Shown in pieces: positions 33,587 to 41,972 of a stretch of DNA of 64,000 nt (the first letter of the stretch is position 1; every line of letters begins with the position of its first letter). Source of the stretch: Anaerophilus nitritigenes (GTDB taxonomy: Bacteria > Bacillota > Clostridia > Peptostreptococcales > Thermotaleaceae). The position numbers and the translations under genes were made by a program. The DNA is taken from the NCBI RefSeq assembly GCF_004138215.1, contig NZ_RYYS01000064.1:1-64000 (forward strand), in the 5' to 3' direction. The notes under the pieces were generated by a model. It was not told the origin of the DNA. It was given only the letters and a program-made list of their open reading frames with translations, and searched no databases.

Positions 33587-36500
33587 ATGAAAAGGTTTTT
33601 TAGATCTTTTATGATCTTTATGATCTTATTTACAATGATTTTAGGTATGAATATGTCTTTTGCAAGTGCACAAGGTATTACAAAAGTAGTTTTAATTCTT
33701 GGAAGTGATAGTTATATTGCTTCTGTAGCTCAAGCTTATGGAGAGATTAAAGATGAATATCCTCTAGATGTAAAGATAATCAGTACAACGAATGTAGATG
33801 CAGAAAAAGTAAAAGAAGAGTTAAAGGATGCAAATATTGCACTTATGGAGATGATAGGTTCACAAGGAATTGATAATTTAGGACCTGTGATCAAAGAGGT
33901 TCCTTCATCTTGTCATATGTACATAACAAGAAGTAGTGATTTTAGTCATGATTATCCTTCTTTAGATTATAGTAAAGAGGAGGAATTAAAAGAGTATTTT
34001 GTAAAGGGGGGAGTAGAAAATATGAAAAGACTCCTGCTTTTCTTAGGAAACCTAGGAGGAATGGAAGTCAAAGAATCTATAAAAACAGTAGATATGCCAG
34101 ATCGATTTATTTATCATCCAGATGCAGAAAATATTTCTTTTGATGTAGATCATTTTTATAAAACTATTCAAGAAGCTTTTCAAAATGATCCACAAAATAT
34201 AGGACTTATAACAAACGATATTCACCATACTGTACAAAACACTGTATATGGATCTGTCTATGATGAAAGTATCTATTTATTACAAGGATTGATAAAAGAA
34301 AGTGTAGTAAATGTAGTTTATGAAAAAGATTGGAAAGATATAGTTTTATCCTTTGAAAATTCAGATGATTTTTTAAAAACAGTAACAGATTTAGTTTATG
34401 AAAAAGATGATCCACAAAAGACAGCTATGATCATAGATGCAGCTTATACATCATTAAAAAATCATAGTACAGTGACAACAGATGATTTATATGATGCTAT
34501 TATGAATCAACTCAACGGATTTACAGATACTGTACTTGTTGAAAAAATAAGACAAAGTATTATAAAAGATCCTAACATGCCAGGTGCATTCGAAAATCTA
34601 AACGCGTATAAAGCTTGGTATAAAGTAAGCAATCATAAAAATGATGGACCATGGATTGGAGTAAGCACATATAATAGTGCTTTTAAAAATGATGATACAG
34701 ATATGTATATAGCTTTATTAAAAGAATTAGAACAAAATAATGCAAATGTTATATTTACTCTTACAGATAGTAAGAGAGAAAACTTGATCAAAGATTTTTA
34801 TATAGAAGAAAATAAACCAAATATAGATGTATACATAGCTGGAATGGGATTTAATTTTATTAGTGGAAGCCCTGAAAAAGCAGTAGAACTTTTTAAAGAT
34901 TTAAATATACCTGTAATTACACCTGTATATAGTAGTGATTTAGAAGAATGGAAAGAAAATCCTGCAGGTATATCAAGAGAGTTATATTGGCAAGTTGTAC
35001 TACCTGAATTAGACGGAAGAATTGAGCCTATATTTATGGGGGGAACAAAGGAAGTAGAAAAAGATCCTACTACAGGAGTAGCTATTCTTAAAAAGACACC
35101 TATTGATTATAATATACAAAGACTTAGTGGTCGTGCTCTTTCTTGGGCAAGTTTAAGAAATAAAGAAAATGAAGATAAAAAAATAGCTTTAGTTTATTAC
35201 AATCATGATGGAGGTAAAGATGGAATCAAAGCATCTTATTTAAATGTAATAGAAAGTGCATCCAATGTATTAGGAGCATTAAAACAAGATGGATATACAA
35301 TAGATCAACATACAGATGCAAAAACTTTAGAAGAGATGATTCAAAAGCAAGGAAGAAATGTAGGTAGTTGGGCACCAGGAGAGATGGAAAAGCTTTTACA
35401 AGAAGATATTTTAACAATATCTGTAGATGAATATATGAAATGGTATGAAAAGCTTCCTCAAATCTTAAAAGAGGAGGTAGAAAAAGAGTGGGGATCAGCT
35501 CCTGGAAATGTAATGGTTGTAGATGGAAAGATGATCATCCCAGGAATGAAGATGGGAAATGTTTTTGTAGGACCACAGCCAATGAGAGGATGGGGAGATG
35601 ATCCAAATAAAATTGCTCATTCAGCAAAGCTTCCACCAAATCATCAATATATTGCTTTTTACTTTTGGCTTCAAAATGAATTTAAAGCAGATGCAGTGAT
35701 TCATTTAGGGACTCATGGTACACTAGAATGGTTACCAGGAAAAAGTGTAGGATTAGGAGAGAATGATTGGCCAGATCAATTAATTGGAAATATGGTAAAT
35801 ATTAATCCTTATATTATGAATAATCCAGGAGAGGGAACACAAGCAAAAAGAAGAGGATATGCAGTAATTATTGATCATTTGACTCCTCCTATGGTTCAAC
35901 CAGAGCTTTATGGAGAGTTGGTTCAACTTCAAAATTTAGTAGTAAGTTATTTAGATGAAATGAGAAAAAACAATGAAGCAAGAGCTTTAGAGCTTCAAAA
36001 ACAAATAATTGAAATGGTGAAAAATAATCATATTGATCAAGAAATCAATTTGAATCTTGAAACAAACTTTTATGAATCAGCAGAAGATCTTCATGAATAC
36101 CTAGAGGATTTGGCAACAGAACTTATGCCTTATGGACTTCATACACTAGGAGTAGCACCTAAGGGAGATTTATTTGATCAAATGGTAAACTCTATCATTG
36201 GATATGATAAGAGTAGAGAAAGTGATAGAGAAACTATAGAAAAAAATTTAAGCTTGGCAAGTCAAGAAATTATCAATTTGATTCGTGCATTAAATGGAGA
36301 GTACATAGAACCAGGTCCATCAAGAGATCCTATAAGAGTTCCTGATGCTATGCCTACAGGAAGAAATTTTTCAACTTTTGACCCTAGACAAATTCCTGAT
36401 AAAGCTGCATGGGAAACAGGAAAAAAAGCTGCTGATGATCTTTTAGAAAGATATAAACAAGAAACTGGGAAATATCCTGATTCTGTAGGGGTTGTATTAT

Positions 36501-38233
36501 GGGCTATTGAAACGATGAGAACAAATGGAGAAAGTGTTGGAATGATTTTAAGAATGATAGGAACAGAGCCAGTATGGGATAAAAAAGGAAATGTAAACTC
36601 TGTAAAAGTTACACCTATAGAAGAATTAGGAAGACCTCGTGTAGATGTAGTGGTAAGTATATCAGGATTATTTAGAGATACTTTTTCAAATACAATAGGA
36701 GTTTTAGATGAAGCTTTTAGAGAAGTATCAAAAGTAGATGAAAGCAATGATCAAAATCATGTTAAAAAACACTATGATGAAATTTTAAATCAACTAAAAG
36801 AAAAAGGAGTAAGTGAAAAAGAAGCAGAATTGTTAGCAGGAGCTAGAATATTTGGAGATGCACCAGGAACTTATGGAACTGGGGTATCTACTTTGGCAGA
36901 AACTACTAGTGCTTGGGAGACACAAGATGATTTAGTAAATACTTATATGAATCGTATGTCTTATATTTATGGAAAAGAGACCTATGGAAAAGAAGCAAAG
37001 GATATATTTAAAGAGGCTCTTAAAAATGTAGATACAGTAACTCAAATAAGAGATTCTTTATGGGGAACTTTAGATAATGATGATGTGGCACAATATTTAG
37101 GAGGATTAAGACTTGCTGCTAAAGCTGCATCTGGAAAAGATATAAAAACATTTATTATCAATACAAGAAAAGCAGGAGATCCTAAAGTACAAAGTTTATC
37201 AGAATTTATATCTACAGAATTAAGAACAAGAATTTTAAATCCAAAATGGATTGAAGGAATGTTAAAGGAAGGATATGCAGGAAGTGCAGAAATAGGAAAA
37301 CATATAGGCAATATGTTTTTAATGGATGCTACTTTAGATGCAATTGATGATTGGGGATGGAAAAGTGTAGCAGATGCCATTATATTAGATGAAAATGTAA
37401 GAGCACAATTAGATCCATATGTAATGCAATCTATTATTGGATGGCAAATGGAAGCTGCAAGAAGAGATATGTGGAATGCAGATGCAGAAACTATGAAACA
37501 GATTGCTGATATTTATATTAATAATGCAGTAGAATACGGAGTAGTATGTTGTCATCATACTTGTGGAAATGTAAAGGTAAATGAACTAGCAGCAAGCTTT
37601 TCTACTCTAGATCAAGATACAATGAAAAAATTTGAAAGTATATTTAAAGATGCAACTCATAAAGATATAAAAATTGATACATCTAAAAATCAGCAACCAT
37701 CTACACCATCATCATCTTCTTCTTCAAGTAAAAATAAACCTAAACAAGAAGATATAAAACAAGAACAAGTGAAACAAGAGGAGGTAAAACAAGAAGATCC
37801 AAAAACAGAAATACCTTCTAAAGAACAACAACAAGCAGATGAAAAGATACAAAAAAATTCAAATGTACAAGAAACACCAAAAAGCATAGTAACACCTACA
37901 GAAGTTGTAAAACAAGAAGCTACAGCTGTTCAAAAGGGGATAGCAAAAGAAAGTGAAGATCAAAAGATCAATACAAATAGTACAGGTGTTATTAAAGAAA
38001 CTCAAGACCTATCAAAAAGTAATGTAGGAAACAGACAAGAGCAATTAAATGAAAAAAAAGAAGAACCAGAAGAACCAGAACAAGCACAAGAAGCTATGGG
38101 AAAAGCATATGAAATCGAGAAAAAAGAAACTAAAAAGGAAGCCAGCAATGGAGTAGCACTGCCTGCTATTGTAATTGGATTAGGACTTGTAGCTTTAATA
38201 GGAAGAGGATATTTTAAAAGAAGAAAATATTAA
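33587..38233 (+). CDS. Secreted, membrane-anchored CobN-like chelatase (HmuS-like)
   Basis: 1548 residues. An N-terminal signal peptide (about 1-29, ending SFASA) is followed by a full CobN/ChlH/BchH chelatase body (about 30-1350). It carries HLGTHGTLEWLPGKS near residue 705 and VVCCHHTCGN near residue 1320. A low-complexity Ser then Lys/Gln/Glu linker (about 1365-1515) leads to a C-terminal helix (about 1522-1542) and RRKY tail. This would hold the enzyme on the outer face of the membrane with a flexible tether; there is no LPxTG site. True CobN is cytosolic and needs CobS/CobT. An exported CobN with DUF2149, ExbB-like and DUF2162 partners matches HmuS, described in Bacteroides as an anaerobic heme dechelatase. 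B12 riboswitch control here points to corrinoid or cobalt as substrate, which is inference. Confidence 0.9.
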   Translation: MKRFFRSFMIFMILFTMILGMNMSFASAQGITKVVLILGSDSYIASVAQAYGEIKDEYPLDVKIISTTNVDAEKVKEELKDANIALMEMIGSQGIDNLGPVIKEVPSSCHMYITRSSDFSHDYPSLDYSKEEELKEYFVKGGVENMKRLLLFLGNLGGMEVKESIKTVDMPDRFIYHPDAENISFDVDHFYKTIQEAFQNDPQNIGLITNDIHHTVQNTVYGSVYDESIYLLQGLIKESVVNVVYEKDWKDIVLSFENSDDFLKTVTDLVYEKDDPQKTAMIIDAAYTSLKNHSTVTTDDLYDAIMNQLNGFTDTVLVEKIRQSIIKDPNMPGAFENLNAYKAWYKVSNHKNDGPWIGVSTYNSAFKNDDTDMYIALLKELEQNNANVIFTLTDSKRENLIKDFYIEENKPNIDVYIAGMGFNFISGSPEKAVELFKDLNIPVITPVYSSDLEEWKENPAGISRELYWQVVLPELDGRIEPIFMGGTKEVEKDPTTGVAILKKTPIDYNIQRLSGRALSWASLRNKENEDKKIALVYYNHDGGKDGIKASYLNVIESASNVLGALKQDGYTIDQHTDAKTLEEMIQKQGRNVGSWAPGEMEKLLQEDILTISVDEYMKWYEKLPQILKEEVEKEWGSAPGNVMVVDGKMIIPGMKMGNVFVGPQPMRGWGDDPNKIAHSAKLPPNHQYIAFYFWLQNEFKADAVIHLGTHGTLEWLPGKSVGLGENDWPDQLIGNMVNINPYIMNNPGEGTQAKRRGYAVIIDHLTPPMVQPELYGELVQLQNLVVSYLDEMRKNNEARALELQKQIIEMVKNNHIDQEINLNLETNFYESAEDLHEYLEDLATELMPYGLHTLGVAPKGDLFDQMVNSIIGYDKSRESDRETIEKNLSLASQEIINLIRALNGEYIEPGPSRDPIRVPDAMPTGRNFSTFDPRQIPDKAAWETGKKAADDLLERYKQETGKYPDSVGVVLWAIETMRTNGESVGMILRMIGTEPVWDKKGNVNSVKVTPIEELGRPRVDVVVSISGLFRDTFSNTIGVLDEAFREVSKVDESNDQNHVKKHYDEILNQLKEKGVSEKEAELLAGARIFGDAPGTYGTGVSTLAETTSAWETQDDLVNTYMNRMSYIYGKETYGKEAKDIFKEALKNVDTVTQIRDSLWGTLDNDDVAQYLGGLRLAAKAASGKDIKTFIINTRKAGDPKVQSLSEFISTELRTRILNPKWIEGMLKEGYAGSAEIGKHIGNMFLMDATLDAIDDWGWKSVADAIILDENVRAQLDPYVMQSIIGWQMEAARRDMWNADAETMKQIADIYINNAVEYGVVCCHHTCGNVKVNELAASFSTLDQDTMKKFESIFKDATHKDIKIDTSKNQQPSTPSSSSSSSKNKPKQEDIKQEQVKQEEVKQEDPKTEIPSKEQQQADEKIQKNSNVQETPKSIVTPTEVVKQEATAVQKGIAKESEDQKINTNSTGVIKETQDLSKSNVGNRQEQLNEKKEEPEEPEQAQEAMGKAYEIEKKETKKEASNGVALPAIVIGLGLVALIGRGYFKRRKY

Positions 38234-38265
38234 AAAATAAACCGCCAATTGGCGGTTTATTTTTG
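38234..38265. terminator. Bidirectional terminator
   Basis: AAATAAACCGCC / GGCGGTTTATTT stem with AATT loop between the convergent CobN-like and M20 genes. It overlaps the 3' end of the latter. Confidence 0.9.
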
Positions 38266-39420
38266 TGCAGTATCAAATTCAAATTTGATTTGTTTATATA
38301 ACTCATCATTTGTAATTATATCTATAGCTGTTAAGACTAAGGCATCGATAGTTTGTTCCATGCTATTAAAAGCTAAAAGCTTACTAGTAGCTTCTTGAAG
38401 CTCTATAGTATGACCAGGAGTTTCACTTTCACAAATACCAAAGTATGGGTGGATGGTAGGACATATATGACTTACATTTCCTGCATCTAATGATCCATAA
38501 CTATCTTTAGGCTCATGAATTTCTGTAACACCTACTTCATGTAATTTTTTTGTATAAGCTTTAGATAAAGTTTCATTGGTAACTAAGTTGTCATAGCTTG
38601 CTTCATAATTTCTAATCTCAAGAGTAGTGCCAGCAGCTAAAGAAGCTCCTCGAGCACAATTTTTTACTTTTTCTATTAATTCTTTTAAATAAGTCTTTGT
38701 AGTAGCACGAACATAAAATTGAGCAATGCAAAGATCAGGAACAATATTAGCAGCTTGTCCACCTTCTTTAATAATTCCATGAACTCTTGCATCACTTTTG
38801 ATATGCTCTCTTAAAGCATTGATATTGTTAAAAGTATTGATACATGCATCTAGTGCATTGACTCCTTTATCAGGAGAAGCTGCTGCATGAGATGTTTTAC
38901 CTCTAAACGTAAATTCAATAGCTTCCATAGCCAAAGAGCTACCACTTTTATAATGAAAATCAGCAGGATGAGCCATCATAGCTACATGAATATTATTAAA
39001 AGCTCCTGCAGTTGCCATATCTACTTTTGCACCACTAGTTTCTTCAGCAGGAGTTCCAAACACTACTACTTTTCCACCGATATCTTTTATAAGTTTACTA
39101 AGTACAATTCCTGCTCCAGTACTTGTAGTTCCTAAAAGATTATGGCCACATCCATGACCAATTCCAGGCAGGGCATCATATTCAGCAAGATAAGCAATAT
39201 TTCTACCTTCTTTTTTACTATCAAATTCTGCACGAAAAGCAGTGGATATTCCTAAAAAATTTTCTTCTACATCAAAGCCATGTTTTTTTAAGATTTCTAC
39301 ATGAGCTGTACACGCTTTATGTTCCTCATATCCTAGTTCAGGATTGTTTCTTATGTACTCACTTAAATAAATAAGTTCATCTTTTATTTCTTTTGTAAAT
39401 TGATTTACTGTATTGATCAT
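38257..39420 (-). CDS. M20D-family amidohydrolase (AbgB/aminobenzoyl-glutamate-hydrolase-like)
   Basis: 387 residues. Metal-site motif GHGCGHN (about 101-107) with GTPAEETSGAKV (about 123-134) and AHP near residue 151 identify the M20D peptidase family. It hydrolyses N-acyl or p-aminobenzoyl amino acids. No signal peptide. A p-aminobenzoyl-glutamate-type transporter (AbgT) lies 7 kb away, so a role in folate-fragment salvage is possible; the distance makes this weak. AGTTGGAGGG-type site before the ATG, own transcript. Confidence 0.85.
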   Translation of the reverse strand: MINTVNQFTKEIKDELIYLSEYIRNNPELGYEEHKACTAHVEILKKHGFDVEENFLGISTAFRAEFDSKKEGRNIAYLAEYDALPGIGHGCGHNLLGTTSTGAGIVLSKLIKDIGGKVVVFGTPAEETSGAKVDMATAGAFNNIHVAMMAHPADFHYKSGSSLAMEAIEFTFRGKTSHAAASPDKGVNALDACINTFNNINALREHIKSDARVHGIIKEGGQAANIVPDLCIAQFYVRATTKTYLKELIEKVKNCARGASLAAGTTLEIRNYEASYDNLVTNETLSKAYTKKLHEVGVTEIHEPKDSYGSLDAGNVSHICPTIHPYFGICESETPGHTIELQEATSKLLAFNSMEQTIDALVLTAIDIITNDELYKQIKFEFDTAQK

Positions 39421-39658
39421 ATAAATCCCTCCAAGTATATCATTTTTTCATTATAAAGGCTTATGATTATATCTTTTTATTGATTATAACATAATCTATG
39501 ACTTTGCTAAAATATAGTTTGTCAACAGTTTGGTTATTTATAATATAATTTATCGTTTCATTTACAATCGATAACAATATTATAAATAAATTTCTTTGGA
39601 CATGAAAGATAGGAATAGAATAATTATGGATTAAAATAAAATGTATAAAAAATATGAA
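39421..39658. other. AT-rich intergenic region with no gene seen
   Basis: About 240 very AT-rich bases between the divergent M20 and DUF2325 genes. No ORF with a ribosome site and no structured RNA were recognised. It must hold the promoter of the M20 gene, which I did not resolve. Confidence 0.5.
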
Positions 39659-39704
39659 TTGACATAAAATTATCATTAGTATATAATAATGATAATCAAT
39701 ATCA
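39659..39704 (+). promoter_or_regulatory. Promoter with Fur box
   Basis: TTGACA (39659-39664), 17 bases, TATAAT (39682-39687). The palindrome TGATAATCAATATCA (39690-39704; Fur 7-1-7 pattern with one mismatch) overlaps the start site. A wider inverted repeat ATTATCATTA / TAATGATAAT flanks the -10. Iron repression by Fur is expected. Confidence 0.85.
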
Positions 39705-39721
39705 ATAAGGAGAGTGGAAAT

Positions 39722-40021
39722 GTGACTGCATTAATTGTAGGTGGAGACCGACTTGGAAATATTCCTGAAGTATTAAGTCAACAGGGAATTCATGACTATA
39801 TTCATTGGGCTGGAAGAAAAAAAGGAATGAGAAAAAAAGATTTACCAGGAAATATTGATATGATTATTGTTTTGTATGATTTTATAGAACATAATTTAGT
39901 CAATATTATTAAGAGGGAATCTAAAAATTTGGATGTACCCTGTATATTTGCTAAAAGAGCTACAAGTGACTTATCTAAGAAGTTAGCAATTTGTAAAAAT
40001 TGTAGAGGTTGTTGTACATAA
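39722..40021 (+). CDS. DUF2325 protein
   Basis: About 99 residues from the GTG at 39722, with AAGGAGAG 9 bases upstream. LIVGGDRLGNIPEVLSQQGI and IHWAGRKKG at the N terminus are the DUF2325 signature. The end carries a Cys cluster CKNCRGCC. The family is often next to feo genes in Firmicutes and is thought to be iron-responsive; no biochemical function is established. The Fur box at its promoter supports iron regulation. Monocistronic. Confidence 0.85.
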   Translation: MTALIVGGDRLGNIPEVLSQQGIHDYIHWAGRKKGMRKKDLPGNIDMIIVLYDFIEHNLVNIIKRESKNLDVPCIFAKRATSDLSKKLAICKNCRGCCT

Positions 40022-40046
40022 ACTAAGACTTGTTTTAGATGAATAT

Positions 40047-40084
40047 AAAAATTCGCATGTTCTTATAAGAACATGCGAATTTTT
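40047..40084. terminator. Bidirectional palindromic terminator with shared CGCATGTT stem (copy 3)
   Basis: A perfect 38-base palindrome (arms 40047-40065 and 40066-40084) between convergent genes, with A and T runs at its ends. Core ATTCGCATGTT is the same as in copies at 6061 and 27575. Confidence 0.9.
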
Positions 40085-41183
40085 AGTTTTCTATGAAAAC
40101 AATTTGTGAAGAAGATTTAATTTGATTTTTTCCAAATCTTTTTGCTTCGTATAAAAGTTGATCTACAAATTCAATAAAAAATACTCCTTTAGAAGATATA
40201 GATGAGATCATAGCACCGCCTAAACCTCCACTAATAGTAATTTGAATCTTATGATCATGAATAAAAAATACATGTTTTTCAATAGATATTCTAATTCTTT
40301 CACATATTTTTTGGGATTCATCTATAGATGTATTTGGAAATAATATAGCAAATTCTTCTCCTCCATATCGAGCAGCAATATCTGTTTTCCTTGTATTTTT
40401 CTTTATGATTAAGGATATTTCTTTTAAAATCATATCTCCTACTACATGCCCATAAGTATCGTTGACTTTTTTAAAATTATCAATATCCATAATAGTTAGA
40501 CAAAATGGAGTGTTATCGATTTTGGTTGTTGTGATTATTTTTTCAAAAAACTCGTAAAAACTTTTATGATTGTACAATTTAGTTAGGTAATCTTTAGAAG
40601 CTATTTCTTTTAAAATATTATTCTTTGTTTTAATTTCCTCAAACATAAAATGTACTTGATTTTCGAGTTGATGGATTTCATGAATGACAGAAGATAAAAT
40701 ATAGCTTAATAAATAAAAAGAAGCTATATGTATAAAAAATTCAAAAGAAATAATACTACGAGGGTTATCAAGAATGATAATTAAGGTATAACATATAGAA
40801 ACAAAAGTGCTAAAAATAGAAGAATTTTTATCATAAAAACGAATGCTTTCAAGGGCAATATAAATATAAAAAAAATGAAAAATTGCATAAAAATTTTTAG
40901 GAGATAGATACAAAAATAATGTAATAAATATACCATCTAAGAAAGCCAGATAAATATTAGGATCAATAGATAAAATATTTTTAAAATAAACTTTTTTAAT
41001 AAAATGTATAACATAAATAATAGAATAGAAAAAATAAATCCATAATAAAGATTTAGTATGTAAAGAAAAAATACCTTGATCAAGGTGAGTTACAATGAGT
41101 ACACCTATAAGTCCAACCATAAGGTGTATACTTAAATATAATTCTTCTATCATTTTGGTTTTAGAAATTTTCAAATCAAGCAT
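40083..41183 (-). CDS. Membrane diguanylate cyclase (GGDEF)
   Basis: 366 residues. Six or so hydrophobic segments (about residues 15-175), a coiled-coil linker (about 175-200), then a GGDEF domain with the active-site variant GGEEF (about 272-276). The inhibitory I-site RKTD lies exactly five residues before GGEEF, so product feedback by c-di-GMP is likely. It makes c-di-GMP from two GTP. The perfect Fur box just upstream (41205-41219) predicts repression by iron. Divergent from the HD-GYP-like gene. Confidence 0.9.
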   Translation of the reverse strand: MLDLKISKTKMIEELYLSIHLMVGLIGVLIVTHLDQGIFSLHTKSLLWIYFFYSIIYVIHFIKKVYFKNILSIDPNIYLAFLDGIFITLFLYLSPKNFYAIFHFFYIYIALESIRFYDKNSSIFSTFVSICYTLIIILDNPRSIISFEFFIHIASFYLLSYILSSVIHEIHQLENQVHFMFEEIKTKNNILKEIASKDYLTKLYNHKSFYEFFEKIITTTKIDNTPFCLTIMDIDNFKKVNDTYGHVVGDMILKEISLIIKKNTRKTDIAARYGGEEFAILFPNTSIDESQKICERIRISIEKHVFFIHDHKIQITISGGLGGAMISSISSKGVFFIEFVDQLLYEAKRFGKNQIKSSSQIVFIEN

Positions 41184-41204
41184 AATAAGACTCCTTTACT
41201 TAAT

Positions 41205-41219
41205 TGATAATTATTATCA
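41205..41219. promoter_or_regulatory. Fur box (perfect 7-1-7)
   Basis: TGATAATTATTATCA is a perfect inverted repeat of TGATAAT about one base, 22 bases upstream of the diguanylate cyclase start. Confidence 0.85.
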
Positions 41220-41313
41220 AATATATTGTAGTTTTCAAATAGGTTTCTGTCAATAGAAGATTTTTAATACTTATAAAGTATTTTACAAACAAATAATAAT
41301 ATGGTAACATTAT

Positions 41314-41328
41314 TGATAATGAATATCG
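41314..41328. promoter_or_regulatory. Fur-like box (imperfect)
   Basis: TGATAATGAATATCG matches the Fur 7-1-7 pattern with two mismatches in the right arm. It lies upstream of the HD-GYP-like gene. Confidence 0.6.
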
Positions 41329-41373
41329 TTTATAATTACGAAAGGAGTACAAAGGCAAAAGCCCTAAGATTAT

Positions 41374-41955
41374 ATGTATGCAAAAAAGCTAATTAAAAAA
41401 GAAGTAAATAATGTATGGATCATAGAAAAAGTCATAAAACTGTTAGAAAAAAAAGATGAGATTACAAAGAATCATTCTTTACAAGTCGCTTGGTATGCAA
41501 AAAGATTTGGTGAAAAATTGAATGACTCTATGGATAATATAGAAGAACTTTATCAAGCAGGTATTGTACATGATATAGGAAAAATTAATATTGAAGATAA
41601 AATTCTTTTAAAAAATGATAAATTGACGCAAAGAGAATATGAAGTTATGAAAAATCATTCTATAAGAGGATATGAAATTTTTAAAAAAATGAAAGGCCCA
41701 AAACAACTTCTTCCTTATATCTTATATCATCATGAAAGAGTAGATGGAGAGGGATATGCATTTGGACTTTTAAAAGAGGAGATTCCTTATAAAGTCAAAA
41801 TGCTTAGCATTTGTGATGCATATGAAGCTATGACAGGAGAGAGACCATATAAAAAAGCTTTATCTAAAAAAGATGCTATAGAAAGACTACAAGAAGGACA
41901 AAATACTCAGTTTGATAAGGAATTAGTAGATTTATTTATTAAAAAATGTTTATAG
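41374..41955 (+). CDS. HD-GYP-like phosphodiesterase
   Basis: 193 residues, essentially a stand-alone HD domain of the HD-GYP type. VHDIGKI lies at about residues 68-74 and HHERVDGEGY at about 128-137, where the canonical GYP is GYA; ICDAYEAMTGERPY at about 153-166. HD-GYP enzymes break c-di-GMP; the altered GYP leaves activity in doubt. A stop codon in frame at 41365 forces the start to be at or after 41368, and the only good Shine-Dalgarno (AAAGGAG at 41341) is 26 bases from the ATG, so initiation is unusual. The Fur-like gene follows 17 bases later. Confidence 0.8.
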   Translation: MYAKKLIKKEVNNVWIIEKVIKLLEKKDEITKNHSLQVAWYAKRFGEKLNDSMDNIEELYQAGIVHDIGKINIEDKILLKNDKLTQREYEVMKNHSIRGYEIFKKMKGPKQLLPYILYHHERVDGEGYAFGLLKEEIPYKVKMLSICDAYEAMTGERPYKKALSKKDAIERLQEGQNTQFDKELVDLFIKKCL

Positions 41956-41972
41956 ATTGATGAAAGGTATGA

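Noticed and set aside
36262-36747. 161-codon ORF on the minus strand within the CobN-like gene
   Set aside because: Antisense to a strongly conserved coding region; Ser/Thr/Pro-rich composition is that of a shadow frame and there is no ribosome site.
38090-38233. LPxTG sortase signal at the end of the CobN-like protein
   Set aside because: The sequence before the C-terminal helix is NGVALPAIVIG; there is no LPxTG-like motif, so a simple membrane anchor is more likely.
33587-38233. Ordinary cobaltochelatase CobN for aerobic B12 synthesis
   Set aside because: Signal peptide, C-terminal anchor, neighbours and anaerobic context argue against the cytosolic CobNST enzyme, although the core domain is the same family.
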